Assembly: GCF_001423085.1 (NCBI RefSeq)
Contig: NZ_LMNU01000015.1
Span: 1-35,319, forward strand
Direction of reading: 5' to 3'
DNA: 35,319 nt
Origin: Methylobacterium sp. Leaf125
Lineage (GTDB): Bacteria; Pseudomonadota; Alphaproteobacteria; Rhizobiales; Beijerinckiaceae
Below the pieces are notes generated by a model. The model was not told the origin of the DNA. It ran no database searches and was given only the letters and a program-made list of their open reading frames with translations. Shown here piece after piece: positions 18,001-25,844 of this stretch (position 1 is its first letter; every line of letters starts with the position of its first letter). Both the position numbers and the translations under genes were made by a program.

Positions 18001-19173
18001 TCGATCTACAGCGGCTTCTACCTGCGCAAATGGGCCGTGGCCCTGGCCGCGGAGGTGACGCTGGAGACGCTCTCCTCCCTGTTCGCCACCGTCTACATGC
18101 GGGCCTGGTACCGCCTGATGGGCGCCCGGATGGGGCAGGGGGCCGAGATCTCCACCAACCTCGCCGGGCGCTACGACCTCGCGGATATCGGCGCGCGCAA
18201 CTTCATCGCCGACGAGGTGGTGTTCGGCGAGGAGGAGATCCGGCGCGGCTGGATGTCGATGCACGAGGTCCATACCGGCGCGCGCGTCTTCGTCGGCAAC
18301 GACGCGGTGGTCCCGCCGGGGGCGGTGATCCCCGAGGACGTGCTCATCGGCATCAAGTCGAAGCCGCCGGCGAACGAATTGATGACGCCGGGCGACACCT
18401 GGTTCGGCTCGCCGCCGATCAAGCTGCCCTCGCGCCAGCGGGTCGACCTCGGCTCGAACACCCAGACCTACGAGCCCGGCATCGGGCCCAAGCTCCGGCG
18501 CGGCATCTTCGAGGCGTTCTCGACCTCGTTCTCGCCGATGCTGTTCATCACCCTCGCGATCTCGGCGATCGATTTCTACTTCTACCCGGCGATCCTGGCC
18601 CAGGACTGGACCGGCCTCGCGGTCAGCTTCGTGGCGGTTTCCGTCGCCATCGCGTTCATCCAGTCTTTCACGGTGATCGCGGTGAAGTGGCTGCTGATGG
18701 GCGTCTACAAGCCCGGCATGCAGCCGATGTGGTCGTGGTGGGCCATGCGCACCGAGGCCGTCGCGGTGCTCTACTGGGGTCTGGCCGGCAAGGTGCTGCT
18801 GGAGCACCTCGTCGGCACCCCGTTCCTGCCCTGGATGCTGCGCCTCCTCGGGGTGAAGATCGGGCAGGGCGTCTGCATGCTGACCACCGACATCACCGAG
18901 TTCGACTGCGTCACCATCGGCGACTACGCCACCATCAACCGCACCTCCGCCCTGCAGACGCACCTCTACGAGGACCGCATCATGAAGGTCGGCCGGGTCG
19001 AGGTCGGCCGGGGCGTGTCGGTCGGCGCCTTCTCGACGGTGCTCTACGACACCAAGGTCGGCGACTACGCCCGCCTGCGCCCCCTCACCATCGTGATGAA
19101 GGGCGAGTCGATCCCGGCCCATTCGGAGTGGGAGGGAGCCCCGGCGGTGCCTGTGGTGCACGCAGCGGCGTAA
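15082..19173 (+). CDS. Pls/PosA-type membrane-bound non-ribosomal peptide synthetase
   Basis: A 1363-residue single-module NRPS of the Pls/PosA type. Residues about 45-540 are an adenylation domain: A3 [11 protein letters not shown] (residue 204 on), NTYGPTEA (336 on), YRSGD (424), [20 protein letters not shown] (442 on) and A10 SGKVDRKAL (Lys533). Residues about 555-630 are a thiolation domain, [12 protein letters not shown], with the phosphopantetheine Ser at 591. The rest has six predicted membrane helices in three pairs (about 655-720, 891-965, 1140-1209), each pair followed by a soluble left-handed beta-helix-like domain with hexapeptide repeats (about 769-870, 1011-1092, 1255-1343). No condensation or thioesterase domain is present. 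In Streptomyces albulus this layout makes epsilon-poly-L-lysine. By analogy this enzyme should make a cationic or other amino-acid homopolymer or oligomer at the membrane; the product is unknown. No Ppant transferase is in the window. Confidence 0.9.
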   Translation: [1363 protein letters not shown]

Positions 19174-19232
19174 GGGTAGGATTGGGTTCGTTCGACGCTG
19201 GGCGGCCATGGGAATCGCTGTAGGATACCCGC

Positions 19233-19445
19233 ATGAACGACATGGCGCCCGCCTCATTCCCGAACGTCCAGGCCCTCGTCGGGACTTGGCGGCGCTTCGG
19301 GCAAGTCGGCCCCGTCTACGAGATCGTCAGCGTGGGTGACGCACTCGCAGGCGGCGATCGAATGATGCAGATTCGCGTGCTGGAGACCTGTGAGGAGGTC
19401 GATTACCGGCTCGCGGACATCCTGGACGATCCCCGGGAGCGTTGA
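19233..19445 (+). CDS. DUF5397-like protein, possible antitoxin partner
   Basis: A 70-residue protein with ALVGTWRRFGQVGPVYEI near the start and RVLETCEEVDYRLADILDD at the end, a compact beta-rich fold without signal peptide or membrane segment. I recall this pattern as DUF5397, often placed just before VapD-like genes, but could not check. AGGA lies seven bases before the ATG. Its stop shares one base (TGATG) with the vapD start, so the two are translationally coupled. Its position before the toxin-like gene fits an antitoxin or expression partner. It begins 59 bases after the NRPS stop, close enough to share its transcript. Confidence 0.7.
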   Translation: MNDMAPASFPNVQALVGTWRRFGQVGPVYEIVSVGDALAGGDRMMQIRVLETCEEVDYRLADILDDPRER

Positions 19446-19723
19446 TGTTCGCCATCGCGTTCGACCTCGTGGTCGCGGAGGCGCAAGCCCACCATCCCAA
19501 GGGCGTATCGCAGGCCTATAGCGATATCCGCACGACGCTCTCGGGCCACGGCTTCGATTGGGTGCAGGGGAGCCTCGATACCAGCAAGGACGAGGACCTG
19601 GCGAAGCTGTTCTCCGCCATCGCGGCCCTGAAGGAGCTCACATGGTTCCCGCGCTCGATCCGGGATCTGCGGGCCTTCCGCGTCGAGCAATGGTCGGATT
19701 TCACCGCCTTCATCAAGGCGTAG
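19445..19723 (+). CDS. vapD: VapD-family endoribonuclease-like toxin
   Basis: A 92-residue protein with the VapD hallmark pattern: AIAFDLVV at the first strand (the Asp corresponds to the catalytic Asp of Cas2-like folds), HPKGVSQAYSDI, GFDWVQGSLDTSKDEDLAKL, AALKELTWFPRSIRDLRAFRVEQWSDFT. VapD proteins are Cas2-like ribonucleases; in Haemophilus influenzae VapD pairs with the unrelated antitoxin VapX. The ATG at 19445 overlaps the DUF5397 stop by one base; an earlier TTG is only one codon away. No cas1 or CRISPR array is present, so it is not a true Cas2. See the pair as a toxin-antitoxin candidate. Confidence 0.85.
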   Translation: MFAIAFDLVVAEAQAHHPKGVSQAYSDIRTTLSGHGFDWVQGSLDTSKDEDLAKLFSAIAALKELTWFPRSIRDLRAFRVEQWSDFTAFIKA

Positions 19724-19840
19724 GCTCGACCGACATCCTGCGAGCCTGGCATCGGGGGAGCCGGCCGGCCCTGGAGAAACCGGCGAAGCCGAAGGCTCCG
19801 CCGGAATTCGCTCGTTGAGCGCCGCGACGCGGCCTGTCGT

Positions 19841-20497
19841 TCAGGCCACGTCGGGCTTCGGGCCGAGGCGCTTGTCGAGGTAGGTGTCGACGGTCTGGGT
19901 CAGCTCGTCGACCTTGCCGTCGAAGAAGTGGTTCGCGCCCTCCACCATCTGGTGCTCGATGATGACGCCCTTCTGGGTCTTCACCTTCTCGATCACCGGC
20001 ATGACCTCGCGGGCCGGGGCGACCCGGTCCTCGGAACCGTGCACGAACAGGCCCGAGGACGGGCAGGGCGCCAGGAAGGTGAAGTCGTAACGGTTGGCCA
20101 TCGCGGCGATCGAGATGAAGCCCTCGATCTCGGGGCGGCGCATCAGCAGCTGCATGCCGATCCAGGAGCCGAACGAGACGCCGGCGATCCAGCAGGCGCG
20201 GGCTTCCGGGTTCACCGACTGCACCCAGTCGAGGGCCGAGGCCGCGTCGGACAGCTCGCCCGTGCCGTGGTCGAACGCGCCCTGGCTGCGGCCGACGCCG
20301 CGGAAGTTGAAGCGCAGGGCCGCGAAGCCGCGATTGGCGAAGGTGTAGAAGAGATTGTACACGATTTGATTGTTCATCGTGCCCCCGAATTGCGGGTGCG
20401 GATGCAGCACGATCGCGATCGGAGCGCCCTTCTTCTTAGGGGCCTGGTAGCGCCCCTCGAGACGGCCGGCGGGACCGGTGAAGATGACTTCGGGCAT
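19841..20497 (-). CDS. Alpha/beta hydrolase
   Basis: A 218-residue alpha/beta hydrolase. The oxyanion strand reads LHPHPQFGGTMNNQIV, the nucleophile elbow GVSFGS carries the Ser, a later Asp lies in HGSEDRVAP and the His in EGANHFF. This HPHPxxGGxMxNxVV type occurs in predicted alpha/beta hydrolases (COG2945). The substrate is unknown. AGGAG stands 11 bases before the ATG at 20495-20497, slightly far. It is divergent from the suf cluster. The double iron box (20641-20674) lies about 145 bases upstream of it, so the box could regulate this gene too. Confidence 0.82.
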   Translation of the reverse strand: MPEVIFTGPAGRLEGRYQAPKKKGAPIAIVLHPHPQFGGTMNNQIVYNLFYTFANRGFAALRFNFRGVGRSQGAFDHGTGELSDAASALDWVQSVNPEARACWIAGVSFGSWIGMQLLMRRPEIEGFISIAAMANRYDFTFLAPCPSSGLFVHGSEDRVAPAREVMPVIEKVKTQKGVIIEHQMVEGANHFFDGKVDELTQTVDTYLDKRLGPKPDVA

Positions 20498-20607
20498 GGA
20501 AACCAACACTCCTGAGCGGATGTCCCGGGCGGGCATCGCGCGGTGGATCGCCGACGCGATGGCAACACGCGCGCGTCCGACGCCTGGGCAAAGCCGTGAG
20601 GCGTGCC

Positions 20608-20635
20608 TTGACTCGTCCGGCCACGAACCTAAAAG
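20608..20635 (+). promoter_or_regulatory. Possible promoter for the suf operon
   Basis: TTGACT (20608-20613), a 16-base spacer and TAAAAG (20630-20635) approximate a sigma-70 promoter. Transcription would start near 20642, inside the double iron box, and give a leader of about 185 bases before sufS2. Eye-matched; five of six -35 and four of six -10 bases agree. Confidence 0.45.
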
Positions 20636-20640
20636 CGCTC

Positions 20641-20674
20641 TTAGAATAATTCTAGCGAACTAGAATTATTCTAA
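20641..20674. promoter_or_regulatory. Double Irr/ICE-type iron box
   Basis: TTAGAATAATTCTAG (20641-20655) and CTAGAATTATTCTAA (20660-20674) are exact complements of each other, separated by CGAA. Each is itself nearly palindromic and matches the known Irr box (ICE motif, TTAGAA-N3-TTCTAA). Irr senses iron through haem in Rhizobiales and controls suf operons of this layout, so this is very probably the iron-response site. The DNA is strikingly AT-rich compared with its surroundings. Confidence 0.8.
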
Positions 20675-20826
20675 ACAAGCGTCGGTCGAGCCAGCTTCGG
20701 ATCGGCGCGTTCCCCGCACGACGGGTGACCGGAACACGTATCGTGTCCGCGCCTTAGCATGATCGTGGGGGGCAAAAGCAAGGATTTGTCGCTTTCGCAC
20801 TTGACGCCGCCAGTGGTTTTTCCCGG

Positions 20827-21987
20827 ATGACTTCGCCCCGCGCCTATCTCGACCACAATGCGACCTCACCGGTTCGGCCGGAGGTGGCGGCCGCCGTGGC
20901 GCAGGCGCTGAGCCTGCCGGGGAACCCCTCGTCGGTGCACGCGGAGGGCCGGGCGGCGCGCGCCGCCCTGGAGCGCGCCCGCGACGCTGTGGCCCGGCGG
21001 GTCGGTGCGGGTGGGGGACGCGTGGTGTTCACGAGCGGCGGCACCGAGGCGGCCAACGCGGTCCTGTCCGGCGCCCTGGCGCGGGCGGGTTATTCCGCAC
21101 CAACACGCCTCCTCCTCGGCGCCACCGAGCACCCCTGCGTCTCGGACGGCCACCGCTTCCCGGCGGAGGCGGTCGACCGCGTGCCGGTGGACGCCGCGGG
21201 CCTGGTCGATCTCGGCGCGCTGGAGAGGCTGCTGCGCCGGCATGCCGACGCGGACGTGCTGATCTCGATCCATGCGGCCAACAACGAGACCGGCGTGATC
21301 CAGCCGCTGGCGGCGATCGTGGCCCTGGCCCGGGCGCATGGCCGCGCCCTGGTGCACACGGACGCGGTCCAGGCCATCGGCAAGATCCCCCTGGACATGG
21401 CCGCCCTCGGCCTCGACGCCCTCAGCCTGTCGGGCCACAAGTTCGGCGCCCCGAAGGGCATCGGCGCCCTGGTACTCGCCGCGGGCGTGACCCTCAGCAC
21501 GGGCTTCCTGCGCGGGGGCGGCCAGGAGGCGCGCCTGCGCGGCGGCACCGAGAACCTGCCCGGCATCGTCGGGCTCGGGGTCGCGGCGGACCTAGCCGAT
21601 CCCGCATCCGCGGACCGCCTCGCGGATCTGCGCGACGGCCTCGAGGCGGGCCTGCGCGCCTGCGCACCCGCCCTCGTCGTGTTCGGCGCCGGCGCCCCGC
21701 GCCTGCCCAACACCCTGTGCTTCGCCGTTCCGGGGATCGATGCCCCGACGGCGCTGATGACGCTCGACCTGTCGGGCGTCGCGATCTCGTCCGGCTCGGC
21801 CTGCGCCTCCGGCAAGGTCGCCCGCTCGCCCGTCCTCGCAGCCATGGGCGTCACCCCTGCGTTGGCCGCAGGGGCCCTGCGCGTGAGCCTCGGGTGGAAC
21901 AGCACCGAAAGCGACGCAGCGCGGTGTCGCGCCGCCTGCGAACGCCTGGTGGAGACCCTATATCGACGGCAGGGGCACGCGGCGTGA
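20827..21987 (+). CDS. sufS2: Cysteine desulfurase (first of the suf operon)
   Basis: A 386-residue NifS/IscS-like PLP enzyme. [14 protein letters not shown] at the start, a PLP Lys in [10 protein letters not shown] (Lys205), RGGTENLPG, and the active-site Cys in [10 protein letters not shown] (Cys326), in an IscS-type loop rather than the SufS type. It releases sulfur from cysteine and passes it on as persulfide. It begins the suf group; sufB follows after 67 bases. Rhizobial suf operons commonly have this order (a NifS-like gene first, then sufBCDS). No rrf2/iscR gene is present at the usual leading place; Irr boxes take that role. The ATG at 20827 lacks a good Shine-Dalgarno. Confidence 0.9.
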   Translation: MTSPRAYLDHNATSPVRPEVAAAVAQALSLPGNPSSVHAEGRAARAALERARDAVARRVGAGGGRVVFTSGGTEAANAVLSGALARAGYSAPTRLLLGATEHPCVSDGHRFPAEAVDRVPVDAAGLVDLGALERLLRRHADADVLISIHAANNETGVIQPLAAIVALARAHGRALVHTDAVQAIGKIPLDMAALGLDALSLSGHKFGAPKGIGALVLAAGVTLSTGFLRGGGQEARLRGGTENLPGIVGLGVAADLADPASADRLADLRDGLEAGLRACAPALVVFGAGAPRLPNTLCFAVPGIDAPTALMTLDLSGVAISSGSACASGKVARSPVLAAMGVTPALAAGALRVSLGWNSTESDAARCRAACERLVETLYRRQGHAA

Positions 21988-22054
21988 GTGCCGCCTTCCC
22001 AAGCCATCCGACCCACACCCGGCCCTTGACGCCGGGCATGTCAGGAGACGTTTA

Positions 22055-23524
22055 ATGCCTGCAGTGCAGGAAACCATCGACCGGGTCCGCTCGATCGACC
22101 TCGACCAGTACAAGTACGGGTTCGAGACCACCATCGAGATGGAGAAGTCCGAGAAGGGCATCTCCGAGGACGTGATCCGCTACATCTCGGCCAAGAAGGA
22201 CGAGCCCGAGTGGATGCTGGCCTGGCGCCTGGACGCCTACAAGCGCTGGCAGACCATGCAGGAGCCCGCCTGGGCGCGGGTCTCCTACGACAAGGTCGAC
22301 TACAAGAACATCTACTACTACGCGGCTCCGAAGCGTCCGGCGGCCCTGTCCCTGGACGAGATCGATCCCGAGATCCTGAAGACCTACGAGAAGCTCGGAA
22401 TCCCGCTGCGCGAAGTCGAGGTGCTGGAGGGTATCGCCCCCGAGCGCCGGGTCGCGGTCGACGCCGTGTTCGATTCGGTCTCGGTGGCCACCACCTTCAA
22501 GGCCGAGCTGTCGAAGGCCGGCGTGATCTTCATGCCGATCTCCGAGGCCATCCGCGAGTACCCTGACCTGGTGCGCAAGTACCTCGGCTCGGTCGTGCCC
22601 GTGACCGACAACTTCTTCGCGACCCTGAACTCGGCGGTCTTCTCCGACGGCTCGTTCATCTACATCCCGCCGGGTGTGCGCTGCCCGATGGAGTTGTCGA
22701 CCTACTTCCGCATCAACGAGCGCGACACCGGCCAGTTCGAGCGCACGCTGATCATCGCCGACAAGGGCTCGTACGTCTCGTACCTCGAGGGCTGCACCGC
22801 CCCGAAGCGCGACGACAACCAGCTCCATGCCGCCGTGGTCGAGCTCGTGGCCCTCGACGACGCCGAGATCAAGTACTCGACCGTCCAGAACTGGTACCCA
22901 GGCGACAACGAGGGCAAGGGCGGGATCTACAACTTCGTGACGAAGCGCGGCGATTGCCGCGGCGCCAACTCGAAGATCTCCTGGACGCAGGTCGAGACCG
23001 GTTCGGCGATCACCTGGAAGTACCCGTCCTGCATCCTGCGCGGCGACAATTCCCGCGGCGAGTTCTACTCGATCGCGGTGTCGAACGGCATGCAGCAGGT
23101 CGATTCCGGCACCAAGATGATCCACCTCGGCAAGAACACCACCAGCCGGATCATCTCGAAGGGCATCTCGGCCGGGCGCTCGCAGAACACCTACCGGGGC
23201 CTCGTCTCGGCGCACCGGAAGGCGACGGGCGCACGCAACTTCACCAACTGCGACTCGCTCCTCATCGGCGACCAGTGCGGCGCGCACACCGTGCCGTACA
23301 TCGAGTCCAAGAACTCGTCGGCCCAGTTCGAGCACGAGGCCACCACCTCGAAGATCTCGGAAGACCAGATGTTCTACTGCCAGCAGCGCGGCCTCTCCAA
23401 CGAGGAGGCGACCGCGCTCATCGTCAACGGCTTCGTCCGCGACGTGCTGCAGCAGCTGCCGATGGAGTTCGCCGTCGAGGCCCAGAAGCTGATCTCGATC
23501 AGCCTCGAAGGCTCGGTGGGCTAG
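22055..23524 (+). CDS. sufB: Fe-S cluster assembly scaffold subunit
   Basis: A 489-residue SufB. Recognisable blocks are [19 protein letters not shown] at the N-terminus, [46 protein letters not shown], and [20 protein letters not shown] with the conserved Cys that accepts sulfur. The C-terminal half is the beta-helix core. SufB builds Fe-S clusters with SufC and SufD in the cytoplasm. AGGAG lies seven bases ahead of the ATG, a good site. sufC follows after a 170-base spacer rather than directly, which is wider than usual. Confidence 0.97.
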   Translation: MPAVQETIDRVRSIDLDQYKYGFETTIEMEKSEKGISEDVIRYISAKKDEPEWMLAWRLDAYKRWQTMQEPAWARVSYDKVDYKNIYYYAAPKRPAALSLDEIDPEILKTYEKLGIPLREVEVLEGIAPERRVAVDAVFDSVSVATTFKAELSKAGVIFMPISEAIREYPDLVRKYLGSVVPVTDNFFATLNSAVFSDGSFIYIPPGVRCPMELSTYFRINERDTGQFERTLIIADKGSYVSYLEGCTAPKRDDNQLHAAVVELVALDDAEIKYSTVQNWYPGDNEGKGGIYNFVTKRGDCRGANSKISWTQVETGSAITWKYPSCILRGDNSRGEFYSIAVSNGMQQVDSGTKMIHLGKNTTSRIISKGISAGRSQNTYRGLVSAHRKATGARNFTNCDSLLIGDQCGAHTVPYIESKNSSAQFEHEATTSKISEDQMFYCQQRGLSNEEATALIVNGFVRDVLQQLPMEFAVEAQKLISISLEGSVG

Positions 23525-23694
23525 GATCGCCTCGACCGCGTCCGGCGCGCGACTTCCCCTCTCCCGACTGCGGGAGGGGGTGGCCCGCCTGCTTCGGAGG
23601 CACCCTTGCCCGCCCCCCTGCCTCGCAGGCCCCCTTCGCCGTCGGAGCGGAAGGGTCGCTCCGCGTATCAAGTTTTAGAACGGACTATGCTGCA
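23525..23694 (+). repeat. Hairpin-rich REP-like spacer between sufB and sufC
   Basis: 170 bases hold a chain of short inverted repeats, among them CTCCCGACTGCGGGAG, GCCTGCTTCGGAGGC, GCCTGCCTCGCAGGC and GGAGCGGAAGGGTCGCTCC. There is no coding frame of its own. Such C/G-rich palindromic spacers are scattered through high-GC alphaproteobacterial genomes; this one breaks the sufB-sufC junction. It could set mRNA stability or read-through between sufS2B and sufCDS. Confidence 0.55.
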
Positions 23695-24447
23695 ATGATC
23701 GAAATCAAGAACCTCGTGGTCGCCATCGAGGACAAGCAGATCCTCAACGGCCTCAACCTCACCGTGAACGACGGCGAAGTCGCCGCCATCATGGGCCCGA
23801 ACGGCTCGGGCAAGTCGACATTGTCTTACGTCATCGCGGGCAAGGAAGATTACGACGTCCTCGACGGCGAGATCCTGCTCGACGGCGAGAACATCCTCGA
23901 GATGAGCCCCGACGAGCGCGCGGCCTCGGGCGTGTTCCTGGCCTTCCAGTACCCGCTGGAGATCCCGGGCGTCGGCACCATGACCTTCCTCAAGGCGACC
24001 CTGAACGCCCAGCGCCGCGCGCGGGGCGAGGGTGAGCTCACGACCCCCGACTTCATCCGCCGGGTGAACGCCGCGGCGGAGAAGCTCGAGATCAACAAGG
24101 ACATGCTCAAGCGCGCCCTCAACGTCGGATTCTCCGGCGGCGAGAAGAAGCGCATGGAGATCCTGCAGATGGCCCTGCTGGAGCCGAAGTTCTGCGTCCT
24201 CGACGAGACCGATTCCGGCCTCGACATCGATGCCCTGCGCATCGTCTCCGAGGGCGTCAACGCCCTGCGCGCCCAGGGCCGCTCCTTCCTGGTCATCACC
24301 CACTACCAGCGCCTGCTGAACCACATCGTGCCGGACGTCGTCCACGTGATGTCCCAGGGCCGCATCGTGAAGTCGGGCGGCAAGGAGCTCGCCCTCGAGC
24401 TCGAGGCCTCCGGCTACGCCGAGTACCGCACCGGGGAGGCCGCCTGA
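23695..24447 (+). CDS. sufC: Fe-S cluster assembly ATPase
   Basis: A 250-residue ABC-type ATPase: Walker [10 protein letters not shown] (Lys40), a Q-loop at [12 protein letters not shown], the signature FSGGEKKR (instead of LSGGQ), Walker [14 protein letters not shown] and the switch His in VITHYQRLL. All are typical of SufC, including the FQYPLEIPG segment that binds SufB/SufD. It powers cluster assembly by the SufBCD complex. The ATG at 23695 follows a weak ribosome site, and its transcript would run through the hairpin-rich spacer. It is followed by sufD with only two bases between. Confidence 0.97.
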   Translation: MIEIKNLVVAIEDKQILNGLNLTVNDGEVAAIMGPNGSGKSTLSYVIAGKEDYDVLDGEILLDGENILEMSPDERAASGVFLAFQYPLEIPGVGTMTFLKATLNAQRRARGEGELTTPDFIRRVNAAAEKLEINKDMLKRALNVGFSGGEKKRMEILQMALLEPKFCVLDETDSGLDIDALRIVSEGVNALRAQGRSFLVITHYQRLLNHIVPDVVHVMSQGRIVKSGGKELALELEASGYAEYRTGEAA

Positions 24448-24449
24448 TC

Positions 24450-25772
24450 ATGGCCGACATCACCTCTCTCCGCACCGCGGCCGAGACCGGGCTGTCCAAG
24501 CTCTTCGAAGCCACCAAGATGAAGTACCCCACGGGCGTCTCGATCGCCCGCGAGGAGGCGTTCCGCTACTTCGAGGCGGTCGGCCTGCCGACCCGCCGCG
24601 TCGAGGCGTTCAAGTACACCGACCTGCGCTCGGCCTTCCGTGACGCGGCCCATCCGGCCGAGATGCCCTCCGCCGAGGTCGCCCAGGCGGCCGTGGCCAG
24701 CGCCAAGGGCTTTGCCGGGATCGAGGCCGTGCGCCTCAGCTTCGTCAACGGCCACCTGATCGAGGCCGAATCCGACCTCGGCCGCATTCCGGCTGGCGTC
24801 ACCGTCACGCCGCTGACCCGGGCGCTGACCGAGGGCCACGCGCTCCTCGACCGGCTGACGCCGGTGCGCCAGGCCTCCGAGAACCCGATCTACCAGCTCA
24901 ACACCGCCTTCCTGGCGGATGGTGTGCTGATCGCCGTGGAGCCCGGCGCCAAGGTCGAGACCCCGCTGCACCTGCGCTTCGTCGCCGCCGGAAGCCAGGA
25001 CTTCTCCACCGCCACCCGCGCCCTGGTGGTGCTGGGGGAGGGCGCCGAGGTCATGGTGCTGGAGAGCCACGAGGGGCCGGACGGCGTCGCCTACCAGCCC
25101 AACGACGCCCTCGACGTGACGGTGGCCGACAACGCCACCTTCCGGCATGCCCGCCTGAACGCCGAGGGCCGCGAGACCGTGGCCCTCTCAACGCTCTCGG
25201 TGAAGCTCGGCGCGGCCTCGGCGGTCGAGACCGTCAACGTGGTCGTCGGCGGCGTTCTCTCGCGCCACCAGGTCTACCTGAACTTCGCCGGGGCCGACGG
25301 CCGCGCGGTGGTGAACGGGGCGGCCATGCTCAACGGCCGGCAGCTCGCCGACACCACCTTCCTGGCCGACCATGCCGGGACCGGCGGCGTCAGCCGCGAG
25401 CTGTTCAAGACCGTGGTGGACGGCGAGGCCACGGGCGTGTTCCAGGGCAAGATCATCGTCCAGCAGGCGGCCCAAAAGACCGACGGCAAGATGATGTCGG
25501 CCTGCCTCATCCTGTCCGACGACGGGCAGATGATGAACAAGCCCGAACTGGAGATCTTCGCCGACGACGTCGCCTGCGGCCACGGTGCCACCTGCGGCGC
25601 CCTCGACGAGGACCTGCTGTTCTACCTGATGCAGCGCGGGCTGCCGAAGGCCCAGGCCGAGAGCCTGCTGGTCCAGGCCTTCCTCGGCGCGGCCATCGAT
25701 TCGGTCAGCCACGACGGCGCCCGCGAGGCGCTGGTCGGCACCATCGAGGCGTGGCTCGCGGCGCGCGGCTGA
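24450..25772 (+). CDS. sufD: Fe-S cluster assembly subunit
   Basis: A 440-residue SufD. The N-terminal helical part contains GLPTRRVEAFKYTDLR, a conserved feature of the family, then YQLNTAFLADG. The beta-helix core ends with ADDVACGHGATCGALDEDLLFYL, including the His needed for cluster formation in E. coli SufD. It pairs with SufB to form the SufBC2D scaffold. The ATG lies two bases beyond the sufC stop, with GGAGG inside the sufC end, so translation is likely coupled. sufS follows after 72 bases. Confidence 0.97.
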   Translation: MADITSLRTAAETGLSKLFEATKMKYPTGVSIAREEAFRYFEAVGLPTRRVEAFKYTDLRSAFRDAAHPAEMPSAEVAQAAVASAKGFAGIEAVRLSFVNGHLIEAESDLGRIPAGVTVTPLTRALTEGHALLDRLTPVRQASENPIYQLNTAFLADGVLIAVEPGAKVETPLHLRFVAAGSQDFSTATRALVVLGEGAEVMVLESHEGPDGVAYQPNDALDVTVADNATFRHARLNAEGRETVALSTLSVKLGAASAVETVNVVVGGVLSRHQVYLNFAGADGRAVVNGAAMLNGRQLADTTFLADHAGTGGVSRELFKTVVDGEATGVFQGKIIVQQAAQKTDGKMMSACLILSDDGQMMNKPELEIFADDVACGHGATCGALDEDLLFYLMQRGLPKAQAESLLVQAFLGAAIDSVSHDGAREALVGTIEAWLAARG

Positions 25773-25787
25773 TCGCACCCCGCCAAC

Positions 25788-25814
25788 GGCCCTTCCCCGC
25801 CGCGGGGGAGGGCC
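25788..25814. repeat. Hairpin between sufD and sufS
   Basis: GGCCCTTCCCC and GGGGGAGGGCC form an 11-base stem with one mismatch around GCCGC. No T-run follows, so it is more likely a REP-type hairpin or an mRNA stability element than a terminator. The sufS start codon lies 30 bases on. Confidence 0.55.
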
Positions 25815-25844
25815 GCGCGCGTCCGACACCACACAGGTCCACCC

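Noticed and set aside
15889..19257. A 1122-residue open frame on the minus strand across the NRPS gene
   Set aside because: It is a shadow caused by extreme GC content and third-position bias; the translation is low-complexity and has no recognisable domain, while the plus frame is a clear multi-domain enzyme.
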